Assembly (NCBI GenBank): GCA_964343835.1
Contig: CAYFKR010000003.1
Location: 124,001-188,000, forward strand
Length of the DNA: 64,000 nt
From: CALEMW01 sp964343835
GTDB lineage: Bacteria; Krumholzibacteriota; Krumholzibacteriia; LZORAL124-64-63
Reading direction: 5' to 3'
Shown here piece by piece: positions 22,266 through 30,602 of this stretch. A program made the translations under genes and the position numbers. Numbering within the stretch: the first letter of the stretch is position 1; the number at the start of each line of letters is the position of its first letter. The notes beneath the pieces are model-generated. The model was not told where the DNA came from. It saw nothing but the letters and a program-made list of their open reading frames with translations, and searched no databases.

Positions 22266-23048
22266 ATGCAGAACCTGAAGCTCGACCGTCCCCTCGTCGC
22301 CTTCGACCTCGAGACCACCGGCGTCCACGTCGAACGCGACCGCATCGTGGAGATCGCCCTGGTGCGCGTGGAGACGGACGGTTCGCGCCGCACGTTCCGC
22401 TCCCTGGTCAACCCCGAGGTGCCCATTCCGCCCCAGGCGTCGGCGGTCCATGGCATCACCGACGACGACGTGCGCGATGCCCCGGTGCTGGCCGCCCTCG
22501 CGGGCGAGGTGGTGGCCTTCCTGGACGGCGCCGACCTGGCCGGCTTCAACTCCGCCCGCTTCGACGCCCCGTTCCTGGAGAACGAGCTGCGCCGCGTGGG
22601 CTGCGACGTGAGCTTCGAGGGGCGCCGCCATCTGGACGCCTTCCGCATCTTCACCCGCATGGAGCCCCGCACGCTGACCGCCGCCTACGCCAAGTACTGC
22701 GGCAAGGACCTCACCGACGCCCACAGCGCCCTGGCCGACGTCGAGGCCACCCTCGAGGTGCTCGACGCCCAGATCGCCCGCTACGACGAGGTCCCCGAGA
22801 CCTCCGCGGAACTGCACGCCTTCTGCAACCCGGATGAGGGCAAGTGGGTGGACCGCGGCCGCAAGTTCTTCTGGACCGACGACGGCCAGGCCGCCTTCGC
22901 CTTCGGCAAGTACAAGGACATGACCCTCGAACAGGTGAAGGCCGAGAACGCCGGCTACCTGGAGTGGATGCTGGGCAAGGATTTCAGCGACGAGGTCATG
23001 CAGATCCTGCGGCGGGCTTTGGACGGAGACTTCCCCAAGAAGGCGTAG
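22266..23048 (+). CDS. DEDDh 3'-5' exonuclease with FGKY C-terminal domain
   Basis: The first 175 of 260 residues form a DnaQ-like DEDDh exonuclease: FDLETTGVHVERDRIVEIAL carries the first Asp and Glu, FNSARFDAPFLENEL the second Asp, and DAHSALADVEATLEV the His and last Asp. After a short linker, residues about 210-250 (FAFGKYKDMTLEQVKAENAGYLEWML) match the small domain found at the end of ExoX-like nucleases and as free DUF3820 proteins. It degrades DNA or RNA from the 3' end, in repair or RNA turnover. It has GAGGAGCG before the start. Confidence 0.88.
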   Translation: MQNLKLDRPLVAFDLETTGVHVERDRIVEIALVRVETDGSRRTFRSLVNPEVPIPPQASAVHGITDDDVRDAPVLAALAGEVVAFLDGADLAGFNSARFDAPFLENELRRVGCDVSFEGRRHLDAFRIFTRMEPRTLTAAYAKYCGKDLTDAHSALADVEATLEVLDAQIARYDEVPETSAELHAFCNPDEGKWVDRGRKFFWTDDGQAAFAFGKYKDMTLEQVKAENAGYLEWMLGKDFSDEVMQILRRALDGDFPKKA

Positions 23049-23076
23049 CGTTCCCCAGCGCTCCCGATTTTGCTCT

Positions 23077-23105
23077 TTAACTATGTATCAATTTATCGTA
23101 TAATA
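23077..23105 (+). promoter_or_regulatory. promoter of the next membrane-anchored protein gene
   Basis: A consensus TATAAT box preceded at 17 bases by TTTAAC lies in an AT-rich interval after the exonuclease stop. The predicted start is near 23112, about 40 bases before the coding region. Confidence 0.5.
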
Positions 23106-23154
23106 TTGCATTGCAAATCGCACTCACGCCGCAAGGCCGTTCAGGGCTGGGGAC

Positions 23155-24009
23155 ATGACCGAACAGACACGCTTCCTCTCGGGGCGCTTCAGCCTGAAGC
23201 GCACGCTCATCCTCGTCGCCGTCGTCGAGACGGTGCTCGCCGTGGCGCTGTTCGTCTACTGGACCAACTTCCGGGACGAGTTCTTTCCCTACCCCGTGAA
23301 CGCCGACGGCACCGTGTCCGTGGAGGGTGCCCCCCTGCTGGTGGGTTACGGCAAGCCCCTGTCTCCGCCCTGGGTCTTCTCCGAGGTGGGCACCGACACC
23401 CTGCGCCTCAACGGCCTCCCGTTCCTGCCCATGCGCGAGAAGGACGCCGCCGCGGGCCTCCAGCCCGGCGACCGCGACCGCCTGCTGACCGTGAAGGCCA
23501 TCCTTGCCGAGGCCGAGGTGGCCTACAAGACGGCCGACGACAAGCCTGAGGGCATGGATCGCTTCGCCGGCGTTCTGGAGGGCTACCTGGGATCGTTCGT
23601 GGAGTCGGTGTCGGTGAACGGCGAGACGAACCAGGTCACCGTCGACTTCGTGGACGACTTGCCGCCCTTCACCGTGACCTTCATGCAGGATCCCCACTGG
23701 ATCGAGCCCGAGGGCATGCGCCGCCAGAAGCACTTCGAGATGATCGAGGAGTTCACCATCTGGATGCAGGGCAACGACGCCGACGCCGTGTTCAGCTTCG
23801 GTCCCTACCACACGGCCCTGCTCTCCGGCGGCGACATCCGCAGCGACTACATCACGGTGCTCTCGCAGCTCGAGGCCCTGTCGTCCACCCCCCGCGGCCT
23901 GCCGTCGGAGGACGACGTGCGCCGCGAGCTCGGCGACGAGACCTACGGCGAGTGGGAGGGCCTGGTGCAGGACTTCCTGTCGTGGCGGGGAATCCACTCG
24001 ATCCACTGA
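23155..24009 (+). CDS. single-pass membrane-anchored protein, unknown
   Basis: A 284-residue protein with one hydrophobic helix near residues 16-38 (LKRTLILVAVVETVLAVALFVYW is the region) and a large extracytoplasmic part. The sequence contains MREKDAAAGLQPGDRDRLLTVKAILAEAEV, WMQGNDADAVFSFGPYHTALLSGG and ends DFLSWRGIHSIH. I do not recognise the family. It has its own promoter and is convergent with the DUF2891 lipoprotein gene, with six bases between the two stops. Confidence 0.6.
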   Translation: MTEQTRFLSGRFSLKRTLILVAVVETVLAVALFVYWTNFRDEFFPYPVNADGTVSVEGAPLLVGYGKPLSPPWVFSEVGTDTLRLNGLPFLPMREKDAAAGLQPGDRDRLLTVKAILAEAEVAYKTADDKPEGMDRFAGVLEGYLGSFVESVSVNGETNQVTVDFVDDLPPFTVTFMQDPHWIEPEGMRRQKHFEMIEEFTIWMQGNDADAVFSFGPYHTALLSGGDIRSDYITVLSQLEALSSTPRGLPSEDDVRRELGDETYGEWEGLVQDFLSWRGIHSIH

Positions 24010-24015
24010 TCCGGG

Positions 24016-25176
24016 CTAAGGCGCCCGAGTCTCCATCTCCGTCTTTCCCAGATACACCGCATAGGTGCCCAGCCAGTGGCCGCCCGCGTAGTGGGCGTCG
24101 CTCACGGCGGCCAGGGCCGAGCTCGCGTGCGCTCGAGCCGCGGCGTCCACCGATCGCTTGCGGGGGTCCGTGTCCGGCAGGGCGCGGGCGATGCGCAGCA
24201 GGTTCCAGGCGCGGCTCAGGTTGAGCCCGTCGAGGTGGGCCAGCTTGCCGTCGGCGCGGTCGGTGACGCGGGCGAGGGGGAGCCAGTCGGCGGAGCCGTC
24301 GTGGGGGATGCCGGGCAGGAAGTCTTCCAGCCAGCCGGCGAACCGGGCGGGCGACAGCACGCGAGTCATGAGATCGGCCTCGGACAGGATCGGGGAGAGG
24401 AAGTCCTGGCCCGAGGGCTCGTAGGCGAGGCTCGCGTCGAGGTCGGTCAGGTAGAACTCGAGGGACTTGTTCCTGATCAGCGCCCACATGTCCTGCCGTC
24501 CGGTCACCTCCGCCCAGTTCCAGACCAGCCCGAAGGCGAACGCCGTCTGCGAGTGCTCGCCCGTGCGGATGGGGTAGGCGAGCTTCGGCAGCCAGTCCAG
24601 GAAGCGATCGGCGCACGCTTCTTCCAGTGGGGCGAGGGCGGCGGCCCAGCGGTCGGCGTCGGGGTCGCCGGCGTGGGCGTGCAGTTCGGCCGCGAGCTGC
24701 AGCAGCCACGCCAGGCCGTACGGGCGCTCCCATGAGGCGCGGCCGTCGGCCATGAGGTAGTCGACCTCCGCCGCGATGGGGCCGGGCGCAAGGTGCCGGT
24801 CCAGCACGTCGCGGATGCGTTCGCGATCCACGTCGAACGTCGGGTCGAAGTACGCCGCCGCCAGCAGCCAGTGGCCGTGCACCGAACTGTGCCAGTCGAA
24901 GCAACCGAAGAAGGCGGGGTGGAGGGAGCGCGGCGTACCGGCGTCGGCGTCCGACGCCATCACGTGGCCGATCTTGTTGGGGTACTCGCGGTCCACGCAG
25001 TCGAGGGCGAGGTCGACGAAACGCTCCATGCCGGTCGAGGCGACCAGAGGCGGCGAGTATGCGCGCACATGGTCGCCGGTACGGGCGACGGGACCGCGCA
25101 CGTGGTCGTCGATGGGCTCGCCGCAGCCGGCGAGCAGGAGCAGGGCGACAAGGACAGGCAAAGCGCGGATCGTCAT
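24016..25176 (-). CDS. DUF2891 family lipoprotein
   Basis: The 386-residue protein has a lipobox in its signal peptide (ALPVLVALLLLAGCGEP), so it should be lipid-anchored outside the cytoplasm. The rest matches DUF2891: HPAFFGCFDWHSSVHGHWLL, YEPSGQDFLSPILSEADLM, DGLNLSRAWNLLRIA and HYAGGHWLGTYAVYLG are the conserved stretches. The fold is predicted to be an alpha/alpha barrel as in six-hairpin glycosidases, but no activity is established for the family. The second in-frame ATG was chosen because the longer form puts 13 residues before the signal peptide. Confidence 0.85.
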   Translation of the reverse strand: MTIRALPVLVALLLLAGCGEPIDDHVRGPVARTGDHVRAYSPPLVASTGMERFVDLALDCVDREYPNKIGHVMASDADAGTPRSLHPAFFGCFDWHSSVHGHWLLAAAYFDPTFDVDRERIRDVLDRHLAPGPIAAEVDYLMADGRASWERPYGLAWLLQLAAELHAHAGDPDADRWAAALAPLEEACADRFLDWLPKLAYPIRTGEHSQTAFAFGLVWNWAEVTGRQDMWALIRNKSLEFYLTDLDASLAYEPSGQDFLSPILSEADLMTRVLSPARFAGWLEDFLPGIPHDGSADWLPLARVTDRADGKLAHLDGLNLSRAWNLLRIARALPDTDPRKRSVDAAARAHASSALAAVSDAHYAGGHWLGTYAVYLGKTEMETRAP

Positions 25177-25222
25177 GACGGGTCTCCATGGCGCGGGTGT
25201 TCGTACCAGCGCCATCGTAACC

Positions 25223-25723
25223 CTAGTAAGGCGGCTGCTCCATCCCGTAAGCGGTCCACTCCTCCTTGGCCGGCCCGTACACGCCGGGCACGGTCAACCC
25301 GGTCTGGCGCATGAGCACGGTCATCTGGCCCAGGTGATGGACCTCGTGGGAGAAGAGGATGAAGAGGGTCAGGCCGCGGGGCCAGGTCTCGCCGTAGAGC
25401 TCGTCGGTGACGGCCAGGTCGGCGTCGGTCCAGCCCTCGAGGGCGGTCCGCAGGTCGGCGACGGCGGCCTCGTAGCCGGCCACGATGTCCGCAGCGGTAG
25501 CCGGGGGCATCGAACGGTGGTCCACCGCGGACAGGCCGAGCCCACACTGGTTCATCATCTCGGGCAGCGTGGTCGTGATGTGCCAGGCCATGCCGCCGAG
25601 GGTGCGGTGGTCGTCGGCCACGCTCACCGCGAGGCTCTCGTCGGTCAGGGCGCGGAAGATCTTCAGGGTCGCGTCGCTGCGGGCGGTGAGGCCCTGGAAC
25701 ACGTCGTCCATGGTGCGGAACAT
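25223..25723 (-). CDS. DinB-like metal-binding four-helix protein
   Basis: A 166-residue DinB/DUF664-type protein. Three histidines placed as in the family's metal site are seen: MAWHITTTLPEM and FSHEVHHLGQMTVLMRQTGL, the last being the signature HxxxHxGQ region. DinB-superfamily proteins are thiol-dependent transferases or uncharacterised stress proteins. It sits 19 bases downstream of the chemoreceptor gene on the same strand and may share its transcript. Confidence 0.85.
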   Translation of the reverse strand: MFRTMDDVFQGLTARSDATLKIFRALTDESLAVSVADDHRTLGGMAWHITTTLPEMMNQCGLGLSAVDHRSMPPATAADIVAGYEAAVADLRTALEGWTDADLAVTDELYGETWPRGLTLFILFSHEVHHLGQMTVLMRQTGLTVPGVYGPAKEEWTAYGMEQPPY

Positions 25724-25742
25724 GGGGGCTCCTCGTCGTCGG

Positions 25743-27278
25743 TCAGGCCCGATACAGCTCGTCCAGGGCGTCGAACAGGCTGTCGCGCACCTCGCTCAGG
25801 GAATTCATCAGGCGCTCCGCTTCGTCCGTCCTGCCCTCGTTGTGGTGCACGACCACGGAGCGTCCGATCTCGTGAACGCGGTCGTGGTGCTTGCCGACCA
25901 GGTGGTAGGATGCCAAATGGTCCCAGCGACGACCGTCCTCGCCATGATACCAGCGCCCGAAGGCGCATGTCTTGGACGAGTTCACCTTGTCCAGGTCCAT
26001 GGGCTCCACGCCCTTGATGAGCTTGCGGAGGCTGTCGAGCCACGTGTTGTGGGCCTGCTTGATGACGGCGATGTCGAACTTCTCGTCGCGGACCTTGTAG
26101 GCGGCGAGGATGCCGTCGAGCTGGCCGGCCATGCGCGAGAGCTGTCGTGCGTCCAGTCGCGTGCGCTCGGCCCCGGCGGCGGTGCGGGCGGCCGTACGGT
26201 CCACGCTGTTCACGCTGTCGGCGATGGAGCGGATGCCTTCGGACGCCGAGACGACCGTTTGGGCGATGTCATGAGAAGCCTGCGCCACGTTGGAGATGCT
26301 GCCGGAGATCTCGTTGGACGTCGCGAGCTGCTCTTCCACGGCGCTGGCGATGGTCTGGGAGATCTCGTCGACCGACTCGATCGTCTCGGTGATGCTGCGC
26401 GACGCGACCATGGCGTGGTGCGTCCGCTCCCTCATGGTGGAGATCTGGCCGGCGATCCGTTCGGTCGCCTTGGCCGTCTGCAGCGAGAGGTCCTTGACCT
26501 CGTTGGCCACCACGGCGAATCCCTTGCCGGCCTCGCCGGCGCTGGCGGCTTCGATGGCGGCGTTGAGCGCGAGCAGGTTCGTACGCCCGGCGATGTGTTC
26601 GATGGCGTCGAGGACCTGACCGATGTCGTCGGCGGACCGTTCCAGCTCCTCCATGACGACGGCGGCCTCGCGGGCCTGCCTGTTCGCCACGCCGGAAACC
26701 TCGGACGCCTTCCCGCAACTGGCCGCCACCCCGGTGAACGACACGTTCATCTGGGTCAGTGCCGACGCGATGGACTCCACGCTCGCCGACATCTCCTGGG
26801 CCGACCCGGACACGACGGCCATGTTGTCGGACAGGCTCCTGGTGGCCTCGGCGGTGGTGGACGACTCGCGGTTCGACGATGCGGCCGCCGACACCATCTC
26901 GTCCGCCGTCGATGCGAGCTGTCCGGCGGACGACGTCAACGTGCCGCTGGCGTTCTTGATGTCGGAAAACACGGCCTGGAGATTGTTCGCCAGCTCGTCG
27001 ATGGCTGAGCCCAGTTCGGAGTCGGCGCCCTCTTCGCGGACGGCTGCGTTGAGGTCGCCGCGCACGGCGGCGCGCACCAGCTCCAGGTCCTCGTCCGATC
27101 CAGCGGAGATCCGGCGGCCGAGTACGAAGACGACCAATCCGAGCAGGACGCTCGATCCCGAGAGAATCGTCACCAGGGCGGAACCTGCTCCGAGGGATGT
27201 AGCGAAAGCGGCGGCGGACACGACGGCGACGCCGAGGCCTGCACCCGGCAGGACCGACCTCTGGGCGAGAAGGGACAT
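25743..27278 (-). CDS. methyl-accepting chemotaxis protein with CZB zinc domain
   Basis: A 511-residue chemoreceptor with two short hydrophobic helices near residues 12-52 and almost no periplasmic domain, so sensing is probably cytoplasmic. The signalling hairpin tip is intact (IEHIAGRTNLLALNAAIEAA, GKGFAVVANEVKDLS). Residues about 398-470 form a chemoreceptor zinc-binding (CZB) domain: His410 in KQAHNTWLDSL, Cys438 in TCAFGRWYHGEDG and His465/His469 in KHHDRVHEIG. In TlpD-type receptors this domain binds zinc and senses oxidants or metal. GGAGGAA precedes the ATG, and a sigma-28-like promoter lies upstream. Confidence 0.93.
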   Translation of the reverse strand: MSLLAQRSVLPGAGLGVAVVSAAAFATSLGAGSALVTILSGSSVLLGLVVFVLGRRISAGSDEDLELVRAAVRGDLNAAVREEGADSELGSAIDELANNLQAVFSDIKNASGTLTSSAGQLASTADEMVSAAASSNRESSTTAEATRSLSDNMAVVSGSAQEMSASVESIASALTQMNVSFTGVAASCGKASEVSGVANRQAREAAVVMEELERSADDIGQVLDAIEHIAGRTNLLALNAAIEAASAGEAGKGFAVVANEVKDLSLQTAKATERIAGQISTMRERTHHAMVASRSITETIESVDEISQTIASAVEEQLATSNEISGSISNVAQASHDIAQTVVSASEGIRSIADSVNSVDRTAARTAAGAERTRLDARQLSRMAGQLDGILAAYKVRDEKFDIAVIKQAHNTWLDSLRKLIKGVEPMDLDKVNSSKTCAFGRWYHGEDGRRWDHLASYHLVGKHHDRVHEIGRSVVVHHNEGRTDEAERLMNSLSEVRDSLFDALDELYRA

Positions 27279-27323
27279 GGTGTGGATTCCTCCGATGCTG
27301 ATGTGTTCAGGGCTCGGAGGCGA

Positions 27324-27350
27324 TCATCGACGGGAACGCCGACATATTTA
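27324..27350 (-). promoter_or_regulatory. sigma-28 (FliA)-like promoter of the chemoreceptor gene
   Basis: On the minus strand TAAA is followed after exactly 15 bases by GTCGATGA, six of eight matches to the sigma-28 -10 consensus GCCGATAA, at the spacing that factor needs. It lies about 45 bases ahead of the receptor start. This implies a flagellar regulon elsewhere in the genome. Confidence 0.6.
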
Positions 27351-27372
27351 CAATGAAATACGGTTTTGCTTT

Positions 27373-27627
27373 TCAGGAGCCCGGATCGGCCTTCACTCCC
27401 GTCGCCCGGATGGAAGAAGGATCGTGCGCGTGGCACGGGGTGACAGCGTGGATCATACCGCACCCGGGACACGGGGTCGCGAACTTCGTCATGGAGAACG
27501 TCGCGCCGCAATCGCCGCAGGGAATCTCCACGGGCACGGGCAGGGGGGCCTCGCTGAAGCCCATCATGCGCACCTTCTGAAGGATCATGGCGCCGTCCTG
27601 GCCGACGCCGGAGCAGCCGTCGTGCAT
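27373..27627 (-). CDS. small zinc-ribbon protein
   Basis: The 84-residue protein carries one clear zinc ribbon: PCGDCGATFSMTKFATPCPGCG, two CxxC knuckles 14 residues apart, plus outlying MHDGCSGVGQDG and TPCHAHDP that could add ligands. The segment MILQKVRMMGFSEAPLPVPVEIPC looks like a conserved small-protein family I have no name for. I chose the ATG with GAGGT seven bases before it; a longer reading begins at 27750. It lies head-to-tail upstream of the CZB chemoreceptor. Confidence 0.65.
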   Translation of the reverse strand: MHDGCSGVGQDGAMILQKVRMMGFSEAPLPVPVEIPCGDCGATFSMTKFATPCPGCGMIHAVTPCHAHDPSSIRATGVKADPGS

Positions 27628-27907
27628 GGGTGACCTCTCGGGTTCGGGTACCCCTTCAAGATAGGATGCGGACCGAATCGGCCGAAAAGAAAAATCGACC
27701 CCGCGGTAAAGAATGAGAGGCGAATTTTCACAGGTGATGTCCCGGGTCACGGGCGCACCGGGATGCGCGACGGCCGATCAAGGCGCATATCATGAATCAT
27801 ATCAGCCTGTTAGCGACATGTACCGATTCCGTGACATCGGGCACGCCTCCTGCGGTAGGGGGATCGACAGCGTCATCCCCTGCATGACCCGACCGAGAGG
27901 ACCAGCC
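27628..27907. other. intergenic region between divergent genes
   Basis: About 280 bases upstream of both the zinc-ribbon gene and the outer-membrane barrel gene. It contains a direct repeat CATATCA at 27786 and 27798, twelve bases apart, which could be a regulator site. I saw no gene and no well-formed sigma-70 boxes. Confidence 0.4.
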
Positions 27908-28504
27908 ATGATCGTCACCAACCGCATCCGGAATTTCCTGCTGGCAGCGGCCGCCTTGGCCCTGCTGACCGGCGCCGCCCGCGCCCGTGACTACGACAAC
28001 GACCGCCGCGGCCTCATGCTCGGCTTCAACGTGGCCGGCGGCGGCGCCGAGCTGACCTACCGCGCCCTCGGCGCCGAGGTGAAGCGCGAGATCGAGGGCG
28101 GCAGCGGCGCCGCCGTGCGCCTGGGCTTCGGCCTGAGCGACCACGTGGTGCTGGGCATCGAGGCCCACGGCATGCGCAAGGAGGACGCCCTGACCGACCT
28201 GGAGGCCGGAGCCGCCATGGTCACCGTCACGTGGTTCCCCGGCGGCGGCGGGTTCTTCCTCCGCGCCGGTGCCGGCACCGGCATCACCACCCTCCGCCTG
28301 GACCAGGCTCCCACCGTTGACTGGGTCGAGCGCGAGGGCGACGCCGGCATGTTCGGCCTTGGCTACGAGTGGCGCATGGGCCGCCAGTTCGCCCTGGGCG
28401 TGGCCCTGGACGGCATCGTCACCGAGTACGAGGACCTGGGCGGCTTCGTGGACACCGAGTTCGGCTTCGGCGCGGCGTCGCTGCAGCTCAACTGGTACCT
28501 CTAG
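27908..28504 (+). CDS. small outer-membrane beta-barrel protein
   Basis: A 198-residue protein with a signal peptide (IRNFLLAAAALALLTGAARA) and a mature part of alternating hydrophobic and polar residues, rich in glycine and aromatic residues, typical of 8-stranded OmpA/OmpX-like barrels. Repeated strand-like segments are GLMLGFNVAGGGAEL, AAVRLGFGLSDHVVLGIEAHG and FFLRAGAGTGITTLRL. The last residues, LQLNWYL, end in an aromatic plus leucine, close to the usual terminal aromatic signal recognised by BamA. Function unknown; not a porin by size. Confidence 0.72.
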   Translation: MIVTNRIRNFLLAAAALALLTGAARARDYDNDRRGLMLGFNVAGGGAELTYRALGAEVKREIEGGSGAAVRLGFGLSDHVVLGIEAHGMRKEDALTDLEAGAAMVTVTWFPGGGGFFLRAGAGTGITTLRLDQAPTVDWVEREGDAGMFGLGYEWRMGRQFALGVALDGIVTEYEDLGGFVDTEFGFGAASLQLNWYL

Positions 28505-28534
28505 GCAGGAACCGAGCGCGCGGGATGACGCGTG

Positions 28535-28565
28535 AGGCCCGCTCCCTTATCGTGGGGGCGGGCCT
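28535..28565 (+). terminator. hairpin between the barrel gene and tag
   Basis: A 12-bp stem (AGGCCCGCTCCC with GGGGGCGGGCCT, one G-T pair) lies 30 bases past the barrel stop and only 19 bases before tag. It may end the first transcript and would also sit in any tag read-through leader. Confidence 0.6.
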
Positions 28566-28583
28566 TCCACGTCAGGAGACACG

Positions 28584-29159
28584 ATGACCAAGCACCGCTG
28601 CGCATGGGCCAACCCGGCCAACCCCCTCTACGTCGCCTACCACGACACCGAATGGGGCGTCCCCTCCCGCGACGACGCCCACCTCTTCGAGATGCTCATC
28701 CTCGAAGGCGCCCAGGCCGGCCTCAGCTGGGAGACCATCCTGAACAAGCGCGAGGGCTATCGCCGCGCCTACGACGGCTTCGACCCCGAGCGCATGGCCC
28801 GCTGGCCCGACTCCAAGCTCGAAGCGTTGCGCGAGGACGCCTCCATCGTCCGCAACCGCCTGAAGATCAAAGCCGCCCGCACCAACGCCCGCGCCTTCCT
28901 CGCCGTGCGGGAGGAGTTCGGGACCTTCGCCGACTACCTGTGGGGGTTCGTGGACGGGGATCCCATCGTCAACACGTTCAAGACGCTGAGCGAGATCCCC
29001 GCCACCACGCCCGTGTCGGACGCCATGAGCAAGGACCTGAAGAAGCGCGGGTTCACGTTCGTGGGGTCGACGATCTGCTATGCGTACATGCAGAGCGTGG
29101 GGATGGTGAACGATCATGAGGTGGGGTGTTTTCGGTATCGGGAGTGCGGGGCAGGGTGA
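28584..29159 (+). CDS. tag: DNA-3-methyladenine glycosylase I
   Basis: This 191-residue protein is a Tag-type glycosylase that removes 3-methyladenine from alkylated DNA. It begins KHRCAWANPANPLYVAYHDTEWG, with the zinc-binding Cys and His and the DTEWG motif. It has FEMLILEGAQAGLSWETILNKREGYR, carrying the catalytic Glu, and a C-terminal part with FTFVGSTICYAYMQSVGMVNDHEVGCFRY supplying the other zinc ligands. Length is normal. Its last 107 bases overlap a gene on the opposite strand. GGAGAC precedes the start. Confidence 0.96.
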   Translation: MTKHRCAWANPANPLYVAYHDTEWGVPSRDDAHLFEMLILEGAQAGLSWETILNKREGYRRAYDGFDPERMARWPDSKLEALREDASIVRNRLKIKAARTNARAFLAVREEFGTFADYLWGFVDGDPIVNTFKTLSEIPATTPVSDAMSKDLKKRGFTFVGSTICYAYMQSVGMVNDHEVGCFRYRECGAG

Positions 29160-29526
29160 ACTCGACGGTGATGCGCAGCCAGGCGGCGAATGGTTCGCAG
29201 TCCCTGATGCCGGCCTTGAACCCGGAGCGGCGGACGGCGGCCAGCGCGGCCTCGTCAAGAGTCTCGTACCCACAACTCTCCGCAACGTAGGCCGCAGCGA
29301 CGGAGTCTGCGGCCGTAACGTAGACGGCCACGCGAACCGCTCCCTCCTGCTCGTGATCCAGGGCCCAGGCGGGGTAGTGGGCACGGGCGCGGTGGACGAC
29401 TCGTGGGAGAGCGTCCGGGGGGCAGGGAATGGAGTCGGGGTCAGTCGCGTGGTGTCGGGCGACGGCGGGCGAGGATGCCAGGCCGAGGATGATGGCAGTC
29501 GCGAGGCTGAACATCACTGTCGACAT
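29053..29526 (-). CDS. exported TonB C-terminal-like protein
   Basis: The 157-residue protein has a signal peptide (MFSLATAIILGLASSPAVA) and a TonB C-terminal-type domain: RVVHRARAHYPAWALDHEQEGAVRVAVYVTAADSVAAAYVAESCGYETLDEAALAAVRR is its core in order of pieces (LDHEQEGAVRVAVYV, ETLDEAALAAVRRSGF), ending LRITVEFTLP. Free-standing exported TonB-like domains occur in many FCB-related bacteria. About 30 further residues after that natural end are encoded entirely antisense to tag and look like unconstrained sequence. GAGGTG precedes the ATG. Confidence 0.72.
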   Translation of the reverse strand: MSTVMFSLATAIILGLASSPAVARHHATDPDSIPCPPDALPRVVHRARAHYPAWALDHEQEGAVRVAVYVTAADSVAAAYVAESCGYETLDEAALAAVRRSGFKAGIRDCEPFAAWLRITVEFTLPRTPDTENTPPHDRSPSPRSACTHSRSSTPRT

Positions 29527-29548
29527 CGAGCACCTCGTGGGATGTCCA

Positions 29549-29818
29549 CTACGACCCCACATGCTCCACCCTCACCCGCGCCATCTGCTTGCTGATCGCG
29601 CCGAGCAGGTCCCACACTCCCAACACCACGAGCACCAGCACGAACGTGAAGGAGACGTCGAAGCCGAGCGCGCCGAAGCCGAGGGGCATGAGGATGAGGT
29701 ACATGCCGCTCTGGTGCTTCTTGTCGAGGATCGGGTAGCGGCGGTGCGACAGCTCGAAGAGCGCTGCGTAGACGACGTGAACGATGGCGACGGCGATGAG
29801 TTTGTCGGTCATATCCAT
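29549..29818 (-). CDS. small membrane protein, unknown
   Basis: An 89-residue protein with three likely hydrophobic segments: LIAVAIVHVVYAALFEL, MYLILMPLGFGALGFDV and FTFVLVLVVLGVWDLLGA. AGGAG lies eight bases before the ATG. It is on the same strand, 22 bases upstream of the TonB-like gene, and may share its transcript. No family recognised. Confidence 0.6.
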   Translation of the reverse strand: MDMTDKLIAVAIVHVVYAALFELSHRRYPILDKKHQSGMYLILMPLGFGALGFDVSFTFVLVLVVLGVWDLLGAISKQMARVRVEHVGS

Positions 29819-29881
29819 GGTGGCGACTCCTGTTGAAATGATATGGGCAACGATACCACGGCCGACATTCCTGTATAGCGG

Positions 29882-30289
29882 CTATCGGGGACTGGCGATG
29901 TGTCTGCACTCCAGGGTCTCATCGTCCACGAAGAGAATCTCGAGCACGCAATGTCCGGCTCCGCCGCGGGATGGGTAGTCCAGCATCAATCGATGTGCCG
30001 ACTCGGCGTGCCATGTCCCTTCCAGATTCGAGTAGGAGAGCGGCGGCGTTCCGCACCACCCGGACGTGCGCACGAGCAGCACGCCGCCGGGCTCGAATCC
30101 ATAACCGCGGCGCTGACCATCGAGCGTGTCGATCCGCTCGTAGATGCTGATGTCGGTTTCTGAGTCATGGGAGACGAAGCCCCAGGAGCCGATCAGCGCG
30201 TCGGCGCAAGGCGAGGCGGGGCCCGGGTCGGAGCAGGAGGCGAGGGTCGCAACGAACAGGACGGCGGAGAGGGCGGCGACGGTCTTCAT
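29882..30289 (-). CDS. small lipoprotein, unknown
   Basis: The 135-residue protein has a lipoprotein signal peptide (AALSAVLFVATLASCSDPG, lipobox LASC). The mature part has LIGSWGFVSHDSET and GTWHAESAHRLMLDY, a lipocalin-like pattern of the kind seen in small 'GxW' lipoproteins, with several cysteines (CADAL, GWCGTPP, GHCVLE, LECRH). GGAGG lies before the ATG. No function can be assigned. Confidence 0.65.
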   Translation of the reverse strand: MKTVAALSAVLFVATLASCSDPGPASPCADALIGSWGFVSHDSETDISIYERIDTLDGQRRGYGFEPGGVLLVRTSGWCGTPPLSYSNLEGTWHAESAHRLMLDYPSRGGAGHCVLEILFVDDETLECRHIASPR

Positions 30290-30374
30290 CCAGGAACCTC
30301 CGGTCGGCGGGGCGGCCTGTCGGGCGGTCTTGTATTCCGGGAGGGGAGGGTAGGTTTCGCGGGGCCGAACACCT

Positions 30375-30602
30375 TCACGCAGTCTTCCGTTCCAGCATCT
30401 CCGCGATCCAGATTGTGATGATCGACTGACGCGACACCCCGAGCCGTTTGGCCTCCCTGTCCAGCGACTCGACCATCCAGGTCGGGAAGTCCACGTTGAC
30501 GCGCTTGGGTTCCTGGTTCAGTCGACGGGCTTTGTCGAGATCGAGATCCGGCGTCAGGTTCTCGTCGTCATCGAACTTATTGTCGAAATCATTCGCCTTC
30601 AT
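30375..30602 (-). CDS. brnA: BrnA-family antitoxin
   Basis: A 75-residue protein with an acidic N-terminus and a ribbon-helix-helix C-terminus: RVNVDFPTWMVESLDREAKRLGVSRQSIITIWIAEMLE. This is the DNA-binding fold of BrnA antitoxins, which bind the BrnT toxin and repress the operon. As usual for this system, the toxin gene comes first and overlaps the antitoxin start, here by 14 bases. Confidence 0.88.
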   Translation of the reverse strand: MKANDFDNKFDDDENLTPDLDLDKARRLNQEPKRVNVDFPTWMVESLDREAKRLGVSRQSIITIWIAEMLERKTA

